NCBI GenBank assembly: GCA_043777595.1
Contig: JAYWHT010000060.1
Coordinates: 55,368-119,367 of the forward strand
Length of the DNA stretch: 64,000 bases
Direction: 5' to 3'
Source of the DNA: JAYVJH01 sp043777595
GTDB taxonomy: Bacteria; Bacteroidota; Bacteroidia; Cytophagales; Spirosomataceae
The translations under genes were made by a program, and so were the position numbers. Numbering within the stretch: the stretch's first letter is position 1; each line of letters opens with the position of its first letter. The notes under the pieces are model-generated. The model ran no database searches. It had not been told where the DNA came from and saw nothing but the letters and a program-made list of their open reading frames with translations. Below are positions 43,430-53,566 of the stretch, piece by piece.

Positions 43430-45322
43430 CTATCGCCTCTTTTTATTACTCGTAAACTCTCTTTTGAATTTATTATAGCTACTTTTTTGAGGTGCGCCCA
43501 GCAATATTTCGGCCAAGTCTGGGCGGTTGAGTTTGGTAAGGCGGTTACGAATCCAGTCTTTAAATTCGGGTTTATACCAAAAGAAAAACTTGTTTTGGGC
43601 TTGCTTTTCTTCTTTGGTTTTGGCGGTTTTTACGGGCTTGAGTGTATATGGGTGTACGCCAGAGTAGTAAATCACTTCGGCCACGGTCATGGGCGTTGGC
43701 GTAAAGTCTTGTACCTGCTCCAACTGAAAGCCCAAATCTTTGGTTTCGGCAGCGAGGTTGGCCATGTCGGCTTCTTCACAGCCTGGGTGCGACGATATAA
43801 AGTACGGAATCAGCGGCTGGCTGAGGCCGTGCTTTTCTTGAATCTTATCGTATTTTTCTTTAAATTTTCTAAAATATTTAAACGACGGCTTACGCATCAC
43901 TTTCAGCGTATCGTCTGAGGTATGCTCGGGGGCTACTTTCAAACGGCCCGACACGTGGCGGGTTACGAGTTGCTCCATGTACTCGTCGTGGTTGCCGTCT
44001 TGGTTGTTTTTGTTAAAATCGTCCACTAATAAATCGTAACGCACACCCGAACTCACAAACGCTTTTTTGACATTGGGGTTGGCATCAATCTTGCGATAGA
44101 GTTCTGTAATTGGTTTGTGCGAAGTATCTAAATTTGAGCATATTACGGGGTGAATACAACTCGCACTCGTGCAACGGGCGCAAATAGACTCGTCTTTGCC
44201 TTTCATACGAAACATATTGGCCGACGGCCCGCCCAAGTCCGAAATATAACCCTTGAACTCGGGGTGCTTTGTGATTTCATCTACTTCTTTCAAAATAGAT
44301 TTTTCGGACCGTGAGGCTATAAACTTGCCCTGATGTGCCGAAATAGTACAAAAACTACAACCTCCAAAACAACCACGGTGCATGTTGATTGAAAATTTTA
44401 TCATTTCGTAAGCCGGAATCGTCCCCCGTTTTTTGTACTTGGGGTGTGGCTGTCGGGTATAGGGCAGGTCAAAAGATTTATCGATTTCGACTTCGTCCAT
44501 GATTTTGAACGGTGGATTGATGACCAGCCGCTGGCTACCAACCTGTTGAGTAATACGATTGGCTTGCCATTTGTTGGATTCTACCTCCACGATTTTGAAA
44601 TTGGCGGCATACTTGATTTTATCTTCCAGACATACCTCATGGCTGGCCAGCTCGACCGTTTCCCAGTCTCTATCGGCATTTAATGTTTCGGTAACGTCCT
44701 GCAAATAAGCTACTTGATTGACGTTTTTGATGGCATTGAGTGGCGTACCGTCTTTGACCAATCGTAGAATGTCTCGCAGTGGCTGCTCGCCCATACCATA
44801 TACCAGCAGGTCGGCTTTGGAATCCACCAACACAGTTGGCATCAGTTCGTCTCGCCAGTAGTCGTAGTGCGTAACTCGCCGTAGCGATGCTTCGATACCA
44901 CCAATCAATACGGGTACATCGGGGTAGATTTCTTTGAGAATATTGCTATAAACAATCGTAGCATAGTCGGGCCGAAAGCCAGCTTCTCCGCCAGGTGTGT
45001 AAGAGTCGTTAGAACGCAGGCGTTTGTTGGCCGTGTAGTGGTTTACCATCGAGTCCATACAGCCAGCCGTAACGCCAAAAAAGTACTTGGGGCGGCCAAA
45101 TTTCTTAAAATCCCGCAGGTCATCTCGCCAGTTGGGTTGGGCAATGATGCCCACTCTAAAGCCCTCGCTCTCCATAATTCGCCCAATGACGGCCGTACCA
45201 AAAGCGGGGTGATCGACATAAGCATCGCCCGAAATTAATATTATATCAAGCTCGTCCCAGCCGCGTTTTTCAAGTTCTTGTTTGGTTAGGGGCAGCCAGT
45301 CGGTGATGGGTCTTTCTATCAT
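43430..45322 (-). CDS. ygiQ: YgiQ family radical SAM protein
   Basis: The 630-residue protein has an N-terminal B12-binding-like region (about 25-180) and a radical SAM core with the cluster motif CFGGCSFC (about 317-324). The family motifs FHPAFGTAVIGR-like VDHPAFGTAVIGR, DLGGPSANMFRM and VFTPTPMTVAE-like FTPTPMTVAE are present. Its exact reaction is not known, though it is widespread. It overlaps ptuB by an ATGA junction, although a functional link is unclear. Confidence 0.9.
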   Translation of the reverse strand: MIERPITDWLPLTKQELEKRGWDELDIILISGDAYVDHPAFGTAVIGRIMESEGFRVGIIAQPNWRDDLRDFKKFGRPKYFFGVTAGCMDSMVNHYTANKRLRSNDSYTPGGEAGFRPDYATIVYSNILKEIYPDVPVLIGGIEASLRRVTHYDYWRDELMPTVLVDSKADLLVYGMGEQPLRDILRLVKDGTPLNAIKNVNQVAYLQDVTETLNADRDWETVELASHEVCLEDKIKYAANFKIVEVESNKWQANRITQQVGSQRLVINPPFKIMDEVEIDKSFDLPYTRQPHPKYKKRGTIPAYEMIKFSINMHRGCFGGCSFCTISAHQGKFIASRSEKSILKEVDEITKHPEFKGYISDLGGPSANMFRMKGKDESICARCTSASCIHPVICSNLDTSHKPITELYRKIDANPNVKKAFVSSGVRYDLLVDDFNKNNQDGNHDEYMEQLVTRHVSGRLKVAPEHTSDDTLKVMRKPSFKYFRKFKEKYDKIQEKHGLSQPLIPYFISSHPGCEEADMANLAAETKDLGFQLEQVQDFTPTPMTVAEVIYYSGVHPYTLKPVKTAKTKEEKQAQNKFFFWYKPEFKDWIRNRLTKLNRPDLAEILLGAPQKSSYNKFKREFTSNKKRR

Positions 45323-46028
45323 GGTGTTGTTGGTATTGTGTATTTACTCCGAATTGCTATGGCAAAAGCAGAAAAAGACTCTTCAGGGTTACAGGCTTCG
45401 TCCAATAATTGTTTAGCTTTTGAGTCGTCCTTGGCATATTTCGCTAAATGAATGAGCTTTTGCACATGGGCAGACCGATATTTTAATAAATCTTGTCGGT
45501 TATTGAAACCTAACTCTTTTTCTGTTATCTCTCCACGAATAGTCTTGCCATAAACAAACGCTTTTTGTAGATTTTCATCAAACACAAAGCTAAAATGTTC
45601 GAAGGGGTTGTCTTCACAAGGATTGATAAAAGCAGGTGTTTCGTTGTCTATCATTGGAAACTTATCACCTTTGAACTGTTTGCCATTACAAACACCACAA
45701 GCCAAAAGCAAGTTGTCCCACTCAAAAGTTAGTATTGGATAAACAGATTTAGGGCGATAATGTTCAATATGTCCGTAGTCAATATGCAAAATAAAACTTT
45801 CACAGTATGCACATTTGCCACGAAACATATCAGCCCCTTTCAATGTATTTTTGATACTTTCATGCTGGTATTTGAGTTCTGCTACTTTATATTTTTTTTT
45901 TAGATTATCAATGTTTCCTATTTCATTAGCACGCCGTATTTGTTCTTTCAAATCTAAGAGATTTTTTGCCAAACTGCGGCTTTTTTTTGCAGGATAGATG
46001 GCTTTTTAGCTCTGACAACACAAATCAT
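45319..46028 (-). pseudogene. ptuB: PtuB-like HNH nuclease of a Septu-type system, frameshifted near its start
   Basis: The protein matches the retron/Septu-associated HNH family: CAYCES, then the catalytic HIEHYRPK and LLACGVCNGKQ near residues 55-110. A normal start would be ATG 46028, forming an ATGA overlap with ptuA. From there the frame reads MICVVRAKKPSILQKK, but in an eight-T run at 45981-45988 (poly-A in the gene) one base is missing, so the frame closes. The rest is open from TTG 45972. It could be a decayed gene, a phase-variable one, a -1 slippage site (A AAA AAA G-like), or a sequencing error. Confidence 0.7.
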
Positions 46029-47344
46029 AATGACTTACCTATCAAATAGTTGTCTATTTTACTTTCAAGCGAGTCTTCACTTTGAGGTGGAAGCGATAAG
46101 GCTTCTCTGACAAACGGTAGCAAAAGCTGAAGCTCCTTTTGCTCTTTTTTAGTACGATTTGTTTTTCTGTTTAATTTATGATAATCATCAATTTGGCTTT
46201 GGGTTTCGGGTGAGTAAGTTGAAACAAGACCAAATGCGTCGCTTTGCAGTATTTTATCGACACTCCACGAAGACATATTAGATACTTTTTCGATGTGTGT
46301 TACTCCATTTTTCAATACAAATTTATAGGTAACAGCATTGGCCCCTGCACCTGCGGCAATTAGTGGGCTATGAGTTGCTACGATAAATTGCAAGTTTGGG
46401 AACTGTTCTCGAAGCCAGCTCGCAATGGTTCGCTGCCATGTTGGGTGAAGGTGAATATCCAACTCGTCAATCAAGATTACACCCTCTTCTTTGAGCGGCT
46501 CATCACTGTCTGGAAACGCCTCCAACAACCGCCAAATCAAATCACCAGCCAATGCCAACACTGACCTATACCCATCACTGAGAGTAATAGTCGGCACTTT
46601 TTGACCGTTAATATCAAAAATAATTTTACCATAAGAAGTAACCGAATCAAATGAAACGCCATCTGGTAGAACTTCATTGATGGCTTCGATTCCTATTTTT
46701 CTCTGTTTTTCTGCTACTTTATCTTGGTCTTTCACAATTCGATAATCTAAATAAACCAACCATCTTTCAAATGCAGCAAGTGGCTCATTTTCATTAAATT
46801 GTGTCAAAAAATTAGTGTAACGTGTAGGTGGTTGTAGCGATGGAATAATAATTTGACTATCACGAGTCAATCGCCTAAATGCCCCGAAGCCAATAGCAAA
46901 CCAGCCTTTTCCTTTTGAACTGAGCGCATTTTCTCTCAACCAAGACAAAGTTCTATCATTATTTGGATAAATCGCTGGCTCAGTAAACTGTTGCGCTCTG
47001 ACATTTATTTTTTGTTCGCCTGTTATAAAAAACGAATACCCAAATGCTTTTCTTTTTTTATCAGTACCATACTCGCCAGGGTCTTTTTTTCCCTTGTGAA
47101 TCTTTGTAGAAATAGTGCCATATTTTAATTCGTTTCTCAACCAACCTGTTGGGCGTTTTAGTAATAGCTGGCTACCCTCTGGCCCAGCCAAGAGCAAACC
47201 TAATGCTTGTAGAATGGTTGATTTTCCGCCGCCATTCTCGCCCAATAATGTAATCCAAGGATATGGGTTTTCGTCAGTACCCAGTCTGATACTGATACTA
47301 TCGAAACATTTGATGTTTTCTAATTTGACTTCTTCTACCCACAT
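46025..47344 (-). CDS. ptuA: PtuA-like AAA ATPase of a Septu-type defence system
   Basis: Septu systems protect against phage with an ATPase (PtuA) and an HNH nuclease (PtuB). The 439-residue protein is an ABC/SMC-like AAA: Walker A LGENGGGKST (about 34-43), a long middle region, TLSDGYRSVLALAGD as signature, Walker B GVILIDELDIHLHP and the ATHSPLIAAG H-loop. The order ATPase then HNH with a 4-base overlap is the usual arrangement. Other overcoming-lysogenisation-defect-like ATPases are similar, so the system type is an inference. Confidence 0.72.
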   Translation of the reverse strand: MWVEEVKLENIKCFDSISIRLGTDENPYPWITLLGENGGGKSTILQALGLLLAGPEGSQLLLKRPTGWLRNELKYGTISTKIHKGKKDPGEYGTDKKRKAFGYSFFITGEQKINVRAQQFTEPAIYPNNDRTLSWLRENALSSKGKGWFAIGFGAFRRLTRDSQIIIPSLQPPTRYTNFLTQFNENEPLAAFERWLVYLDYRIVKDQDKVAEKQRKIGIEAINEVLPDGVSFDSVTSYGKIIFDINGQKVPTITLSDGYRSVLALAGDLIWRLLEAFPDSDEPLKEEGVILIDELDIHLHPTWQRTIASWLREQFPNLQFIVATHSPLIAAGAGANAVTYKFVLKNGVTHIEKVSNMSSWSVDKILQSDAFGLVSTYSPETQSQIDDYHKLNRKTNRTKKEQKELQLLLPFVREALSLPPQSEDSLESKIDNYLIGKSL

Positions 47345-47437
47345 ATAAATTTTGGCTTAAAGGCGCTCTTCAAAACACAAAGATACAGATAAATGTTTGT
47401 CTTACTTGCCTTTGAGTTAGGTTGCAAGAAAAACTAA

Positions 47438-48877
47438 CTATACCATTTTGGGAGGAAAAACCACACACGGAAACCCGAACAGACATTTGTCCTGAATCAT
47501 CTGTACTACTTCGGCAGGTACTTGGGTTTCCCAGCCTACTTCGCCACGTTTGATGAGTTCAAGCACTCGGTCGGTATTGATGTGTAAGTTGGCTTCGTTG
47601 TAGTCTCTGATATCTTCGATTTTGTCGTTGGCTACCAAATATTCAAACAACGGCATGAGGTGTGCAGTGGCCATGAAGTTTTGGCAGGTACATATTTTTT
47701 TGTCGGCATCAAAAGTCGGATAAACAAAGAGCTTGACATTGCGACTAAAAAGCGTAGAAAACGACTCTAATATACCACCAGGTAGGTTTTGGTAATATTG
47801 TTCTTCAAAAATATAATGTAGGTTTGGCACACCCAATATTAGACCTATCTTTTTGCGAGTTAGCTTGGCAATGTAGGCCACGAGGCGGTGGTACTCTTGA
47901 TAATTGGAAATCATAACGGTTTCGCCCATTGAACTCAGAATATCTACACGGTCCAAAAAATCTTTTTCGTCAATGTCCTCTTGTCGGTCTCGGAGGTTTT
48001 GGAGCGTGAGTTCGGCCACCATCACTACTTTATCGTTATCGACTTCTGGCTCGGCCTTAAACTGTTTGAGGCCGTTGCGAAGCATATCTACATGAACATT
48101 GGTAATAGGCCGCAAGCGGCCACGTAGTAGCAATACATTTTTTTTGTAGAGTGCTTCCGATGGTTGTAGCACACCTCCGTCTGGCCCAAACATAGCCACT
48201 TCTGTAAGCCCCAATTTGACCAGATTGAGGCTTAACAAACGATTATCAAAATGCTGAAAATCAAGCCCGCCAACTCGTATCATATCCACCTGAAAACGGT
48301 CGAGATTGAGGTCGTCGGCCAATGACTGTAAAAATATATCGGGCGATTGATTATAATAAAAACAAGCATAAATAAGATTGACTCCAATAATACCCAACGC
48401 TTGCTGCTGCAAAATACTGTCATTGTCCAACATTCGGACATGAATCACGACATTGTTAAAAGGGGTATTGGGCTTGAGTTGAAACCGTAAACCGAGCCAG
48501 CCATGGCCCTCATTTGTTTTTTGGTAATTGAGGGCTACGACGGTATTGGCAAAGGCAAAAAACTGAGTACTATCACCTCGCTGTTCGCCAAGGCGCTCCT
48601 CCAAAAGTTGATACTCGTGGTTGAGCATTTTGTTGAGTCTCGACTCGCATACATATCGGCCACTTTCTTCGGTTCCATAGATGGCATCGCTAAACTTCAT
48701 GTCATAGGCCGACATCGTTTTGGCGATTGTACCCGATGCGCCACCTGCTTTAAAAAAATTGGCCGCCGTATCTTGTCCTGCCCCAATTTCGGCAAACGAC
48801 CCATAAATCTGGCGGTCGAGATTGATACGAAGCGCCTTTTGTTTTGTTCCTATGTTTTTATCGTGAAGGGTGGACAT
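47438..48877 (-). CDS. conserved protein of unknown function (about 480 residues)
   Basis: The 479-residue protein has no signal peptide or membrane segment. The start AGQDTAANFFKAGGASGTIAKTMSAYDMKFSDAIYG is strongly conserved in a widespread Bacteroidota protein that is often misnamed as a TonB receptor or a nucleotide adenylyltransferase. Middle landmarks are HVRMLDN and VGGLDFQHFDN and MFGPDGGVLQP. No catalytic signature can be named. It lies alone on its strand; a tandem repeat region lies directly upstream. Confidence 0.7.
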   Translation of the reverse strand: MSTLHDKNIGTKQKALRINLDRQIYGSFAEIGAGQDTAANFFKAGGASGTIAKTMSAYDMKFSDAIYGTEESGRYVCESRLNKMLNHEYQLLEERLGEQRGDSTQFFAFANTVVALNYQKTNEGHGWLGLRFQLKPNTPFNNVVIHVRMLDNDSILQQQALGIIGVNLIYACFYYNQSPDIFLQSLADDLNLDRFQVDMIRVGGLDFQHFDNRLLSLNLVKLGLTEVAMFGPDGGVLQPSEALYKKNVLLLRGRLRPITNVHVDMLRNGLKQFKAEPEVDNDKVVMVAELTLQNLRDRQEDIDEKDFLDRVDILSSMGETVMISNYQEYHRLVAYIAKLTRKKIGLILGVPNLHYIFEEQYYQNLPGGILESFSTLFSRNVKLFVYPTFDADKKICTCQNFMATAHLMPLFEYLVANDKIEDIRDYNEANLHINTDRVLELIKRGEVGWETQVPAEVVQMIQDKCLFGFPCVVFPPKMV

Positions 48878-48882
48878 TTTTT

Positions 48883-48970
48883 GTCATGGATTGTCATAAG
48901 TAGTCATTTGTGGTCACGGATTGTCGTGAGTAGTCATCTGTAGTTATAGATTATCTTGAAAACAATACAT
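48883..48970. repeat. degenerate tandem repeat of about 30 bases
   Basis: The unit GTCATGGATTGTCATAAGTA-type (30 bases) occurs about two and a half times: starts at 48883, at 48913 (GTCACGGATTGTCGTGAGTA) and, more degraded, at 48943 (GTTATAGATTATCTTG). It lies 6 bases upstream of the 47438-48877 gene, so it overlaps its promoter or leader. Confidence 0.7.
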
Positions 48971-49018
48971 GATAATTCTTGACAACCCATAACAAAAGCC
49001 ACTAAGCATGGCTTGAAA

Positions 49019-50287
49019 TTATTTCAACTGTGCTTTAAATTCTCCCAAAATCGTTTCTTTCATCGCTATCTTACGGCGTTGTGTATTGATTCGGCTCATG
49101 GCTTGCTTGGCCGCGTCTTCGTCCATTTGTTCGTTTTGTGCTGCCGAAATAGTGATTTCTAAGTCGCCTTTTTCACGTTTTACAAGCCACTCCATTTCTT
49201 TGATTTTGATTTCTAATTGGTCTTGTTCGTCCCTGATTTCAAGCGCAGGGTACTTGCGTGAAAGAATACGAGCCAAGTAGCTTAGTTCAAAAATCTTATC
49301 GCAAGCAGTACGAAAGCGGTCGGCCAAAGCTCTGTCGGCAAATTTCATCGGTACCTTTATTTCTTTCCACTCGTTGAGGAGTGTTTTGGTGCGGTCTGCC
49401 GCCTGAATAATGTCGTCAGACTTACTGAGCCTGATGACCTCGGCCACCATCTTGCGCTGCTGCTCAATGGCTGGGTGAACCACCTCAACCACAACAATGC
49501 CTTTTACTCTGTTGTATTTGTCTGAAATCCGTTGTTGCGACCGCTTGAATTGCTTGTAGAGTTTCATCGACCGCTTGATAGGAATTTCACCTACTTCTTT
49601 CCATTGTTGTCTGACTTCTTTGGCTTGTTTGGCAGCCTCATCAACATCGTACATTCGTTGTAGCAAATCAGACTTGGCCAACAGTGCCTGATAGGTCTCG
49701 ATGCGGGTCGAAATGATATTGTTTTGTTCTGAAAAATAATCTCGCCGATTTTGAAAAAACACGTCAAAAAGCGTTTGAAGATTTGTTTCTAACTCTTCAT
49801 CGTATTGTTTTTCGACTGGCCCCGTGCGTATCCATTTCGATTTTATTTCTTGCAGTATGTCGGTAGCCGCTTGCCAGTCATTATCAACGACCTCAACCAC
49901 ACGGGCATCTTCCAAGAGTGCACGTTTTATTTCAAGGTTTTTTTCTTGATTATTTTTAATCAAATCGTCCAAATACGCCTCGGCTTTATCTAATTTTTCC
50001 AACAATGGCACAAAATCACCTATGCCGTCAAACGACAGTAGCTTTTTGCGAAGTTGTAGTAATTTGGTCAAAAACGAGCCTTTGTTTTGAGCTACCTCTA
50101 TTTCGTTAGTAAGTTCTTCGACTTTGTTGGCAGCGATATTAAATCGATTTTTGAAGTAATCAATCGCCTCTTGGTCGGTGCGTTTTACCTCGCCAATCTG
50201 CCGATCGGGATAACTTAGGTAGCTTTTCAAGAATACTTTGCCATCTAAAACATAGCCGTATTCGTCAGTCAATGTGACATTTTCCAT
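49019..50287 (-). CDS. DUF349 domain protein
   Basis: The 422-residue coiled-coil protein contains repeated DUF349 units of about 70 residues with the WKEI/WKxxG core (IKSKWIRTGPVEKQYDEEL, QQWKEVGEIPIKRSMKLYKQF, LLNEWKEIKVPMKFADRALADRFR). Family members are rich in charged helices and may bind DNA or RNA, but the role is not established. I chose ATG 50287 over the GTG one codon upstream. It diverges from ettA. Confidence 0.88.
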   Translation of the reverse strand: MENVTLTDEYGYVLDGKVFLKSYLSYPDRQIGEVKRTDQEAIDYFKNRFNIAANKVEELTNEIEVAQNKGSFLTKLLQLRKKLLSFDGIGDFVPLLEKLDKAEAYLDDLIKNNQEKNLEIKRALLEDARVVEVVDNDWQAATDILQEIKSKWIRTGPVEKQYDEELETNLQTLFDVFFQNRRDYFSEQNNIISTRIETYQALLAKSDLLQRMYDVDEAAKQAKEVRQQWKEVGEIPIKRSMKLYKQFKRSQQRISDKYNRVKGIVVVEVVHPAIEQQRKMVAEVIRLSKSDDIIQAADRTKTLLNEWKEIKVPMKFADRALADRFRTACDKIFELSYLARILSRKYPALEIRDEQDQLEIKIKEMEWLVKREKGDLEITISAAQNEQMDEDAAKQAMSRINTQRRKIAMKETILGEFKAQLK

Positions 50288-50368
50288 CACTTTCTATTTT
50301 TATCTTTGGTTTGGAGGTTTTGGTAGGAATTTTTTTTCGATATTTGCCCACCACAAATAAAACAAAAA

Positions 50369-52036
50369 ATGAGCAACGAATCTATTATTTTTTCAATGTC
50401 GGGGGTCAATAAAATCATTCCACCCAACCGACATATTCTCAAAAACATCTATCTATCATTCTTTTACGGTGCAAAGATAGGAGTATTAGGCTTAAATGGT
50501 TCTGGTAAATCTACTTTATTACGAATTATTGCAGGATTAGACAAAAACATAAATGGTGATGTTGTTTTTTCGCCTGGTTATTCAGTCGGAATGTTGGAGC
50601 AAGAACCCCAACTCGACCCCACAAAAACCGTGCGAGAAATTGTAGAGGAAGGCGCACAAGAAACCGTAAACCTGCTCCGTGAGTTTGACCAAATCAATGA
50701 AGCCTTTGGTGAACCCGATGCCGACTTTGATAAACTACTCGAACGGCAAGGTACAGTACAAGAAAAATTGGACTCACTTGATGCCTGGGACTTGGACAGC
50801 CGCCTCGAGCGAGCCATGGACGCACTGCGCTGCCCGCCATCGGAGGCCAATGTTGCCAAACTGTCGGGTGGCGAAAAACGCCGTGTGGCTTTGTGCCGAT
50901 TGTTATTGAAGCAGCCCGATGTATTGCTCTTAGACGAGCCTACCAACCACCTTGACGCTGAGTCGGTGCTGTGGCTCGAAGAACATTTGCGGCAATACAA
51001 AGGCACGGTCATAGCCGTTACTCACGACCGTTATTTTTTGGACAACGTAGCTGGCTGGATTTTAGAACTCGACCGTGGCGAGGGTATTCCGTGGAAAGGC
51101 AATTATAGCTCATGGTTGGAACAAAAAGCCAATCGACTATCGCAAGAAGAAAAGCAAGAGTCGAACCGCCAGCGAACATTGCAGCGAGAATTAGAGTGGG
51201 TCAGAATGGCCCCAAAAGCACGACAGGCCAAATCAAAAGCTCGTTTGGGTGCTTACGAAAAACTATTGAGCGAGGAAACCCGCCAGAAAGACAGTAAACT
51301 CGAATTGTTCATTCCGCCTGGCCCACGGTTGGGTGCTAAGGTCATAGAAATGAGCGGAGTGTCAAAGGCTTATGGCGATAGATTATTGTTTGAAAACCTA
51401 ACCTTTTCGTTGCCGCCCGCAGGAATCGTAGGTGTCATTGGGCCAAATGGTGCTGGTAAGTCCACACTTTTTAAGCTCATCACAGGTCAGGTACAAGCCG
51501 ACAGCGGCCAGACTGATATTGGCGAAACCGTCCAACTGTCGTATGTCGATCAAGAGCATGATAGTTTATTGCCCGACAAAAGTGTGTTTCAGACTATTTC
51601 AGACGGCAACGAGTGGGTCATGTTGGGCGGCAAACAAACCAATGCTCGGGCTTATGTCAGTCGGTTTAATTTTGGTGGCTCTGACCAAGAAAAAAAAGTC
51701 GGCAATTTGTCTGGTGGCGAGCGCAACCGTGTGCATTTGGCTATGATGCTCAAAGAAGGCGGCAATGTGCTACTCTTGGACGAACCCACCAACGACCTCG
51801 ACGTAAATACACTCAGAGCCTTAGAAGAAGCCCTCGAAAACTTTGCAGGTTGTGCCGTTATTATCTCTCACGACCGCTGGTTTCTTGACCGTCTGGCTAC
51901 ACATATCTTGGCTTTTGAGGGCGACTCACAGGTGTATTATTTTGAAGGTAATTTTTCTGATTATGAAGAAAACAGAAAAAAACGCCTCGGTACAGAAGCC
52001 ACACCAACACGGATTAAGTACAAAAAATTGATGTAA
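50369..52036 (+). CDS. ettA: energy-dependent translational throttle protein EttA (ABC-F ATPase)
   Basis: EttA binds the ribosomal E site and gates the first translation steps according to the ATP level. The 555-residue protein has two ATPase domains: Walker A GLNGSGKST (about 50) and GPNGAGKST (about 359), signatures LSGGEKRRVAL and LSGGERNRVHL, and Walker B LLLDEPTNHLD and LLLDEPTNDLD. The P-site interaction motif lies in the linker near residues 240-300. Length is typical. Confidence 0.96.
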   Translation: MSNESIIFSMSGVNKIIPPNRHILKNIYLSFFYGAKIGVLGLNGSGKSTLLRIIAGLDKNINGDVVFSPGYSVGMLEQEPQLDPTKTVREIVEEGAQETVNLLREFDQINEAFGEPDADFDKLLERQGTVQEKLDSLDAWDLDSRLERAMDALRCPPSEANVAKLSGGEKRRVALCRLLLKQPDVLLLDEPTNHLDAESVLWLEEHLRQYKGTVIAVTHDRYFLDNVAGWILELDRGEGIPWKGNYSSWLEQKANRLSQEEKQESNRQRTLQRELEWVRMAPKARQAKSKARLGAYEKLLSEETRQKDSKLELFIPPGPRLGAKVIEMSGVSKAYGDRLLFENLTFSLPPAGIVGVIGPNGAGKSTLFKLITGQVQADSGQTDIGETVQLSYVDQEHDSLLPDKSVFQTISDGNEWVMLGGKQTNARAYVSRFNFGGSDQEKKVGNLSGGERNRVHLAMMLKEGGNVLLLDEPTNDLDVNTLRALEEALENFAGCAVIISHDRWFLDRLATHILAFEGDSQVYYFEGNFSDYEENRKKRLGTEATPTRIKYKKLM

Positions 52037-52064
52037 AGAAAGTCGTAGCTTCACTATTCACCAC

Positions 52065-53402
52065 TTATCTTTTTATCGTTTTTCTGATTTCATAAAATAG
52101 CCGTTCAATCAGATTGAGGTTTTCGGTTACAATCTCGCCCGAGGCCGTCAGGCCATTACGGAATGGTATCTGTTTTTGGGACGAAGTAACCAAGCCCTTC
52201 GGAAAACTCACACGCACCACAAAGGCCGTATCTTTGGACATCTCAGATACGGCCTCAATGCGGCCTGCCACAATACCAAACTCTTGAAAAGGATAACTCG
52301 GAAACTTAACCAAGACCTCTTGCCCTGTCTTGACTTTGCCAAAATTATAAGGCCCTACTTGCATTTCACCATAAAAACCACCATCGCCCGACAAAGCGTT
52401 GCCCGACAAAATATAAAATAACTCTTGCCCTATTTTAACCGACTGATTGTCTTGTAGTTGTGCCAGAAACGACACCTTGCCTGCTACTGGCGCAACGGTA
52501 ACATACCGTTGTTTCCAAGATTCTATATCGCTCTTTAAGGTGTTGATGGCTTGTAGGAGTGTATTGGTTTGTTCGGTCGTAGTTTTGTTGAGTTCTAATA
52601 TCTCTTGTCGTTTTTGATTTTGGCTTATCTGGTTATTGTTCAAACTTGTTTTGGCTTGGTCGTAGGTTTGTTTTTTGCCCAAATATTTGCTCTGCGCTTG
52701 GCGCATTTCTACGTCTGGAATCACTCGGTCTCGGTGTAGTTTACGTTGCATCACAATATCGGCATCGGCCAGCTCGAGGTCAGACTGGTAGTTGATGGCC
52801 TGATTGTCGAGGTTGTCGGCTAAGGATTGTAATTGTTGCAAATCGTTTTGGAGAGCCGCTCGTTTTTGGGCAAAAGCCCCACCTGTTACCAACGCCCGAG
52901 AACGCACAAAGGCATCTTGAAAAGTCTGGTATGATTTCTGAACTTCGCCCAACTGAAAAAACGCAGGTACGTCCATTTCGTACATAGCACCAACGTTTGC
53001 CCGACTCGACAATGCTACTAACGAATCTACAACTTGACTCAAAGCTAATACTTCGTTGTGGTTGGCGGTACTTTCCAAAAACGCTAATTGTTGGCCTTTT
53101 TGTACACTTTGGCCGTCGCTCACAAACAGTTTTTCCAACAGGCCATCGCTACGAGCCAGTACGGGTTTAGGGGCGTTGGTGGCTAATATTCGTAGATTGG
53201 CCTTGACCAAATCGGGATATTGCACAAACCAGCCAACGGCCAAAAGCACGACCAAAACCCCAAAAAAGACCGTAATACCCCAGCGAATGAGCCAGCTCGG
53301 CGGGCGGCTCAAAATCTCGTCCACAGCCGCCCCCCTGCCCCCAGAGGAGGAGTTAAAAACAGTGTGAGGTTTTTCAGTAAAAATATCGTTATTTGTATTC
53401 AT
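52065..53402 (-). CDS. HlyD-family periplasmic adaptor of the peptide exporter
   Basis: This is the adaptor linking the inner-membrane exporter to the outer-membrane channel. The 445 residues hold a cytosolic N-terminus, one membrane segment (about 37-60, VFFGVLVVLLAVGWF), a barrel-sandwich half (KPVLARSDGLLEKLFVSDGQ), a long coiled coil (about 120-290) and the second lipoyl half plus beta-barrel (VAPVAGKVSFLAQLQDNQSV). Residues about 16-27 (SSSGGRGAAVD-like) come from a palindromic element. The gene is the last of the locus and lies after the C39 exporter. Confidence 0.9.
   Translation of the reverse strand: MNTNNDIFTEKPHTVFNSSSGGRGAAVDEILSRPPSWLIRWGITVFFGVLVVLLAVGWFVQYPDLVKANLRILATNAPKPVLARSDGLLEKLFVSDGQSVQKGQQLAFLESTANHNEVLALSQVVDSLVALSSRANVGAMYEMDVPAFFQLGEVQKSYQTFQDAFVRSRALVTGGAFAQKRAALQNDLQQLQSLADNLDNQAINYQSDLELADADIVMQRKLHRDRVIPDVEMRQAQSKYLGKKQTYDQAKTSLNNNQISQNQKRQEILELNKTTTEQTNTLLQAINTLKSDIESWKQRYVTVAPVAGKVSFLAQLQDNQSVKIGQELFYILSGNALSGDGGFYGEMQVGPYNFGKVKTGQEVLVKFPSYPFQEFGIVAGRIEAVSEMSKDTAFVVRVSFPKGLVTSSQKQIPFRNGLTASGEIVTENLNLIERLFYEIRKTIKR
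53324..53356. repeat. in-frame palindrome-derived insertion near the HlyD start
   Basis: GCCGCCCCCCTGCCCCCAGA followed by GGAGGAGTT is a degenerate half of the GC-rich element seen repeatedly in the neighbouring exporter gene. It encodes NSSSGGRGAAVD, a low-complexity stretch before the conserved ILSRPPSWLIRWG. Confidence 0.55.
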
Positions 53403-53566
53403 GGATAAGCCTTACTAAGTAGTGAATAGTGAAAAACGAATAACGAAAAATGCTATAATTAGTTAATAGTCAAGTATTTAAAATAAATCAAAACGCTATT
53501 TATTTATCAGCAGTTACTTATAAATTTAAAGTTCTAAAAAATGCCCATCGCTGAAATCGAATTTTT

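Noticed and set aside
50578..51012. 144-codon open frame opposite ettA
   Set aside because: Antisense shadow of conserved ABC-F coding sequence.
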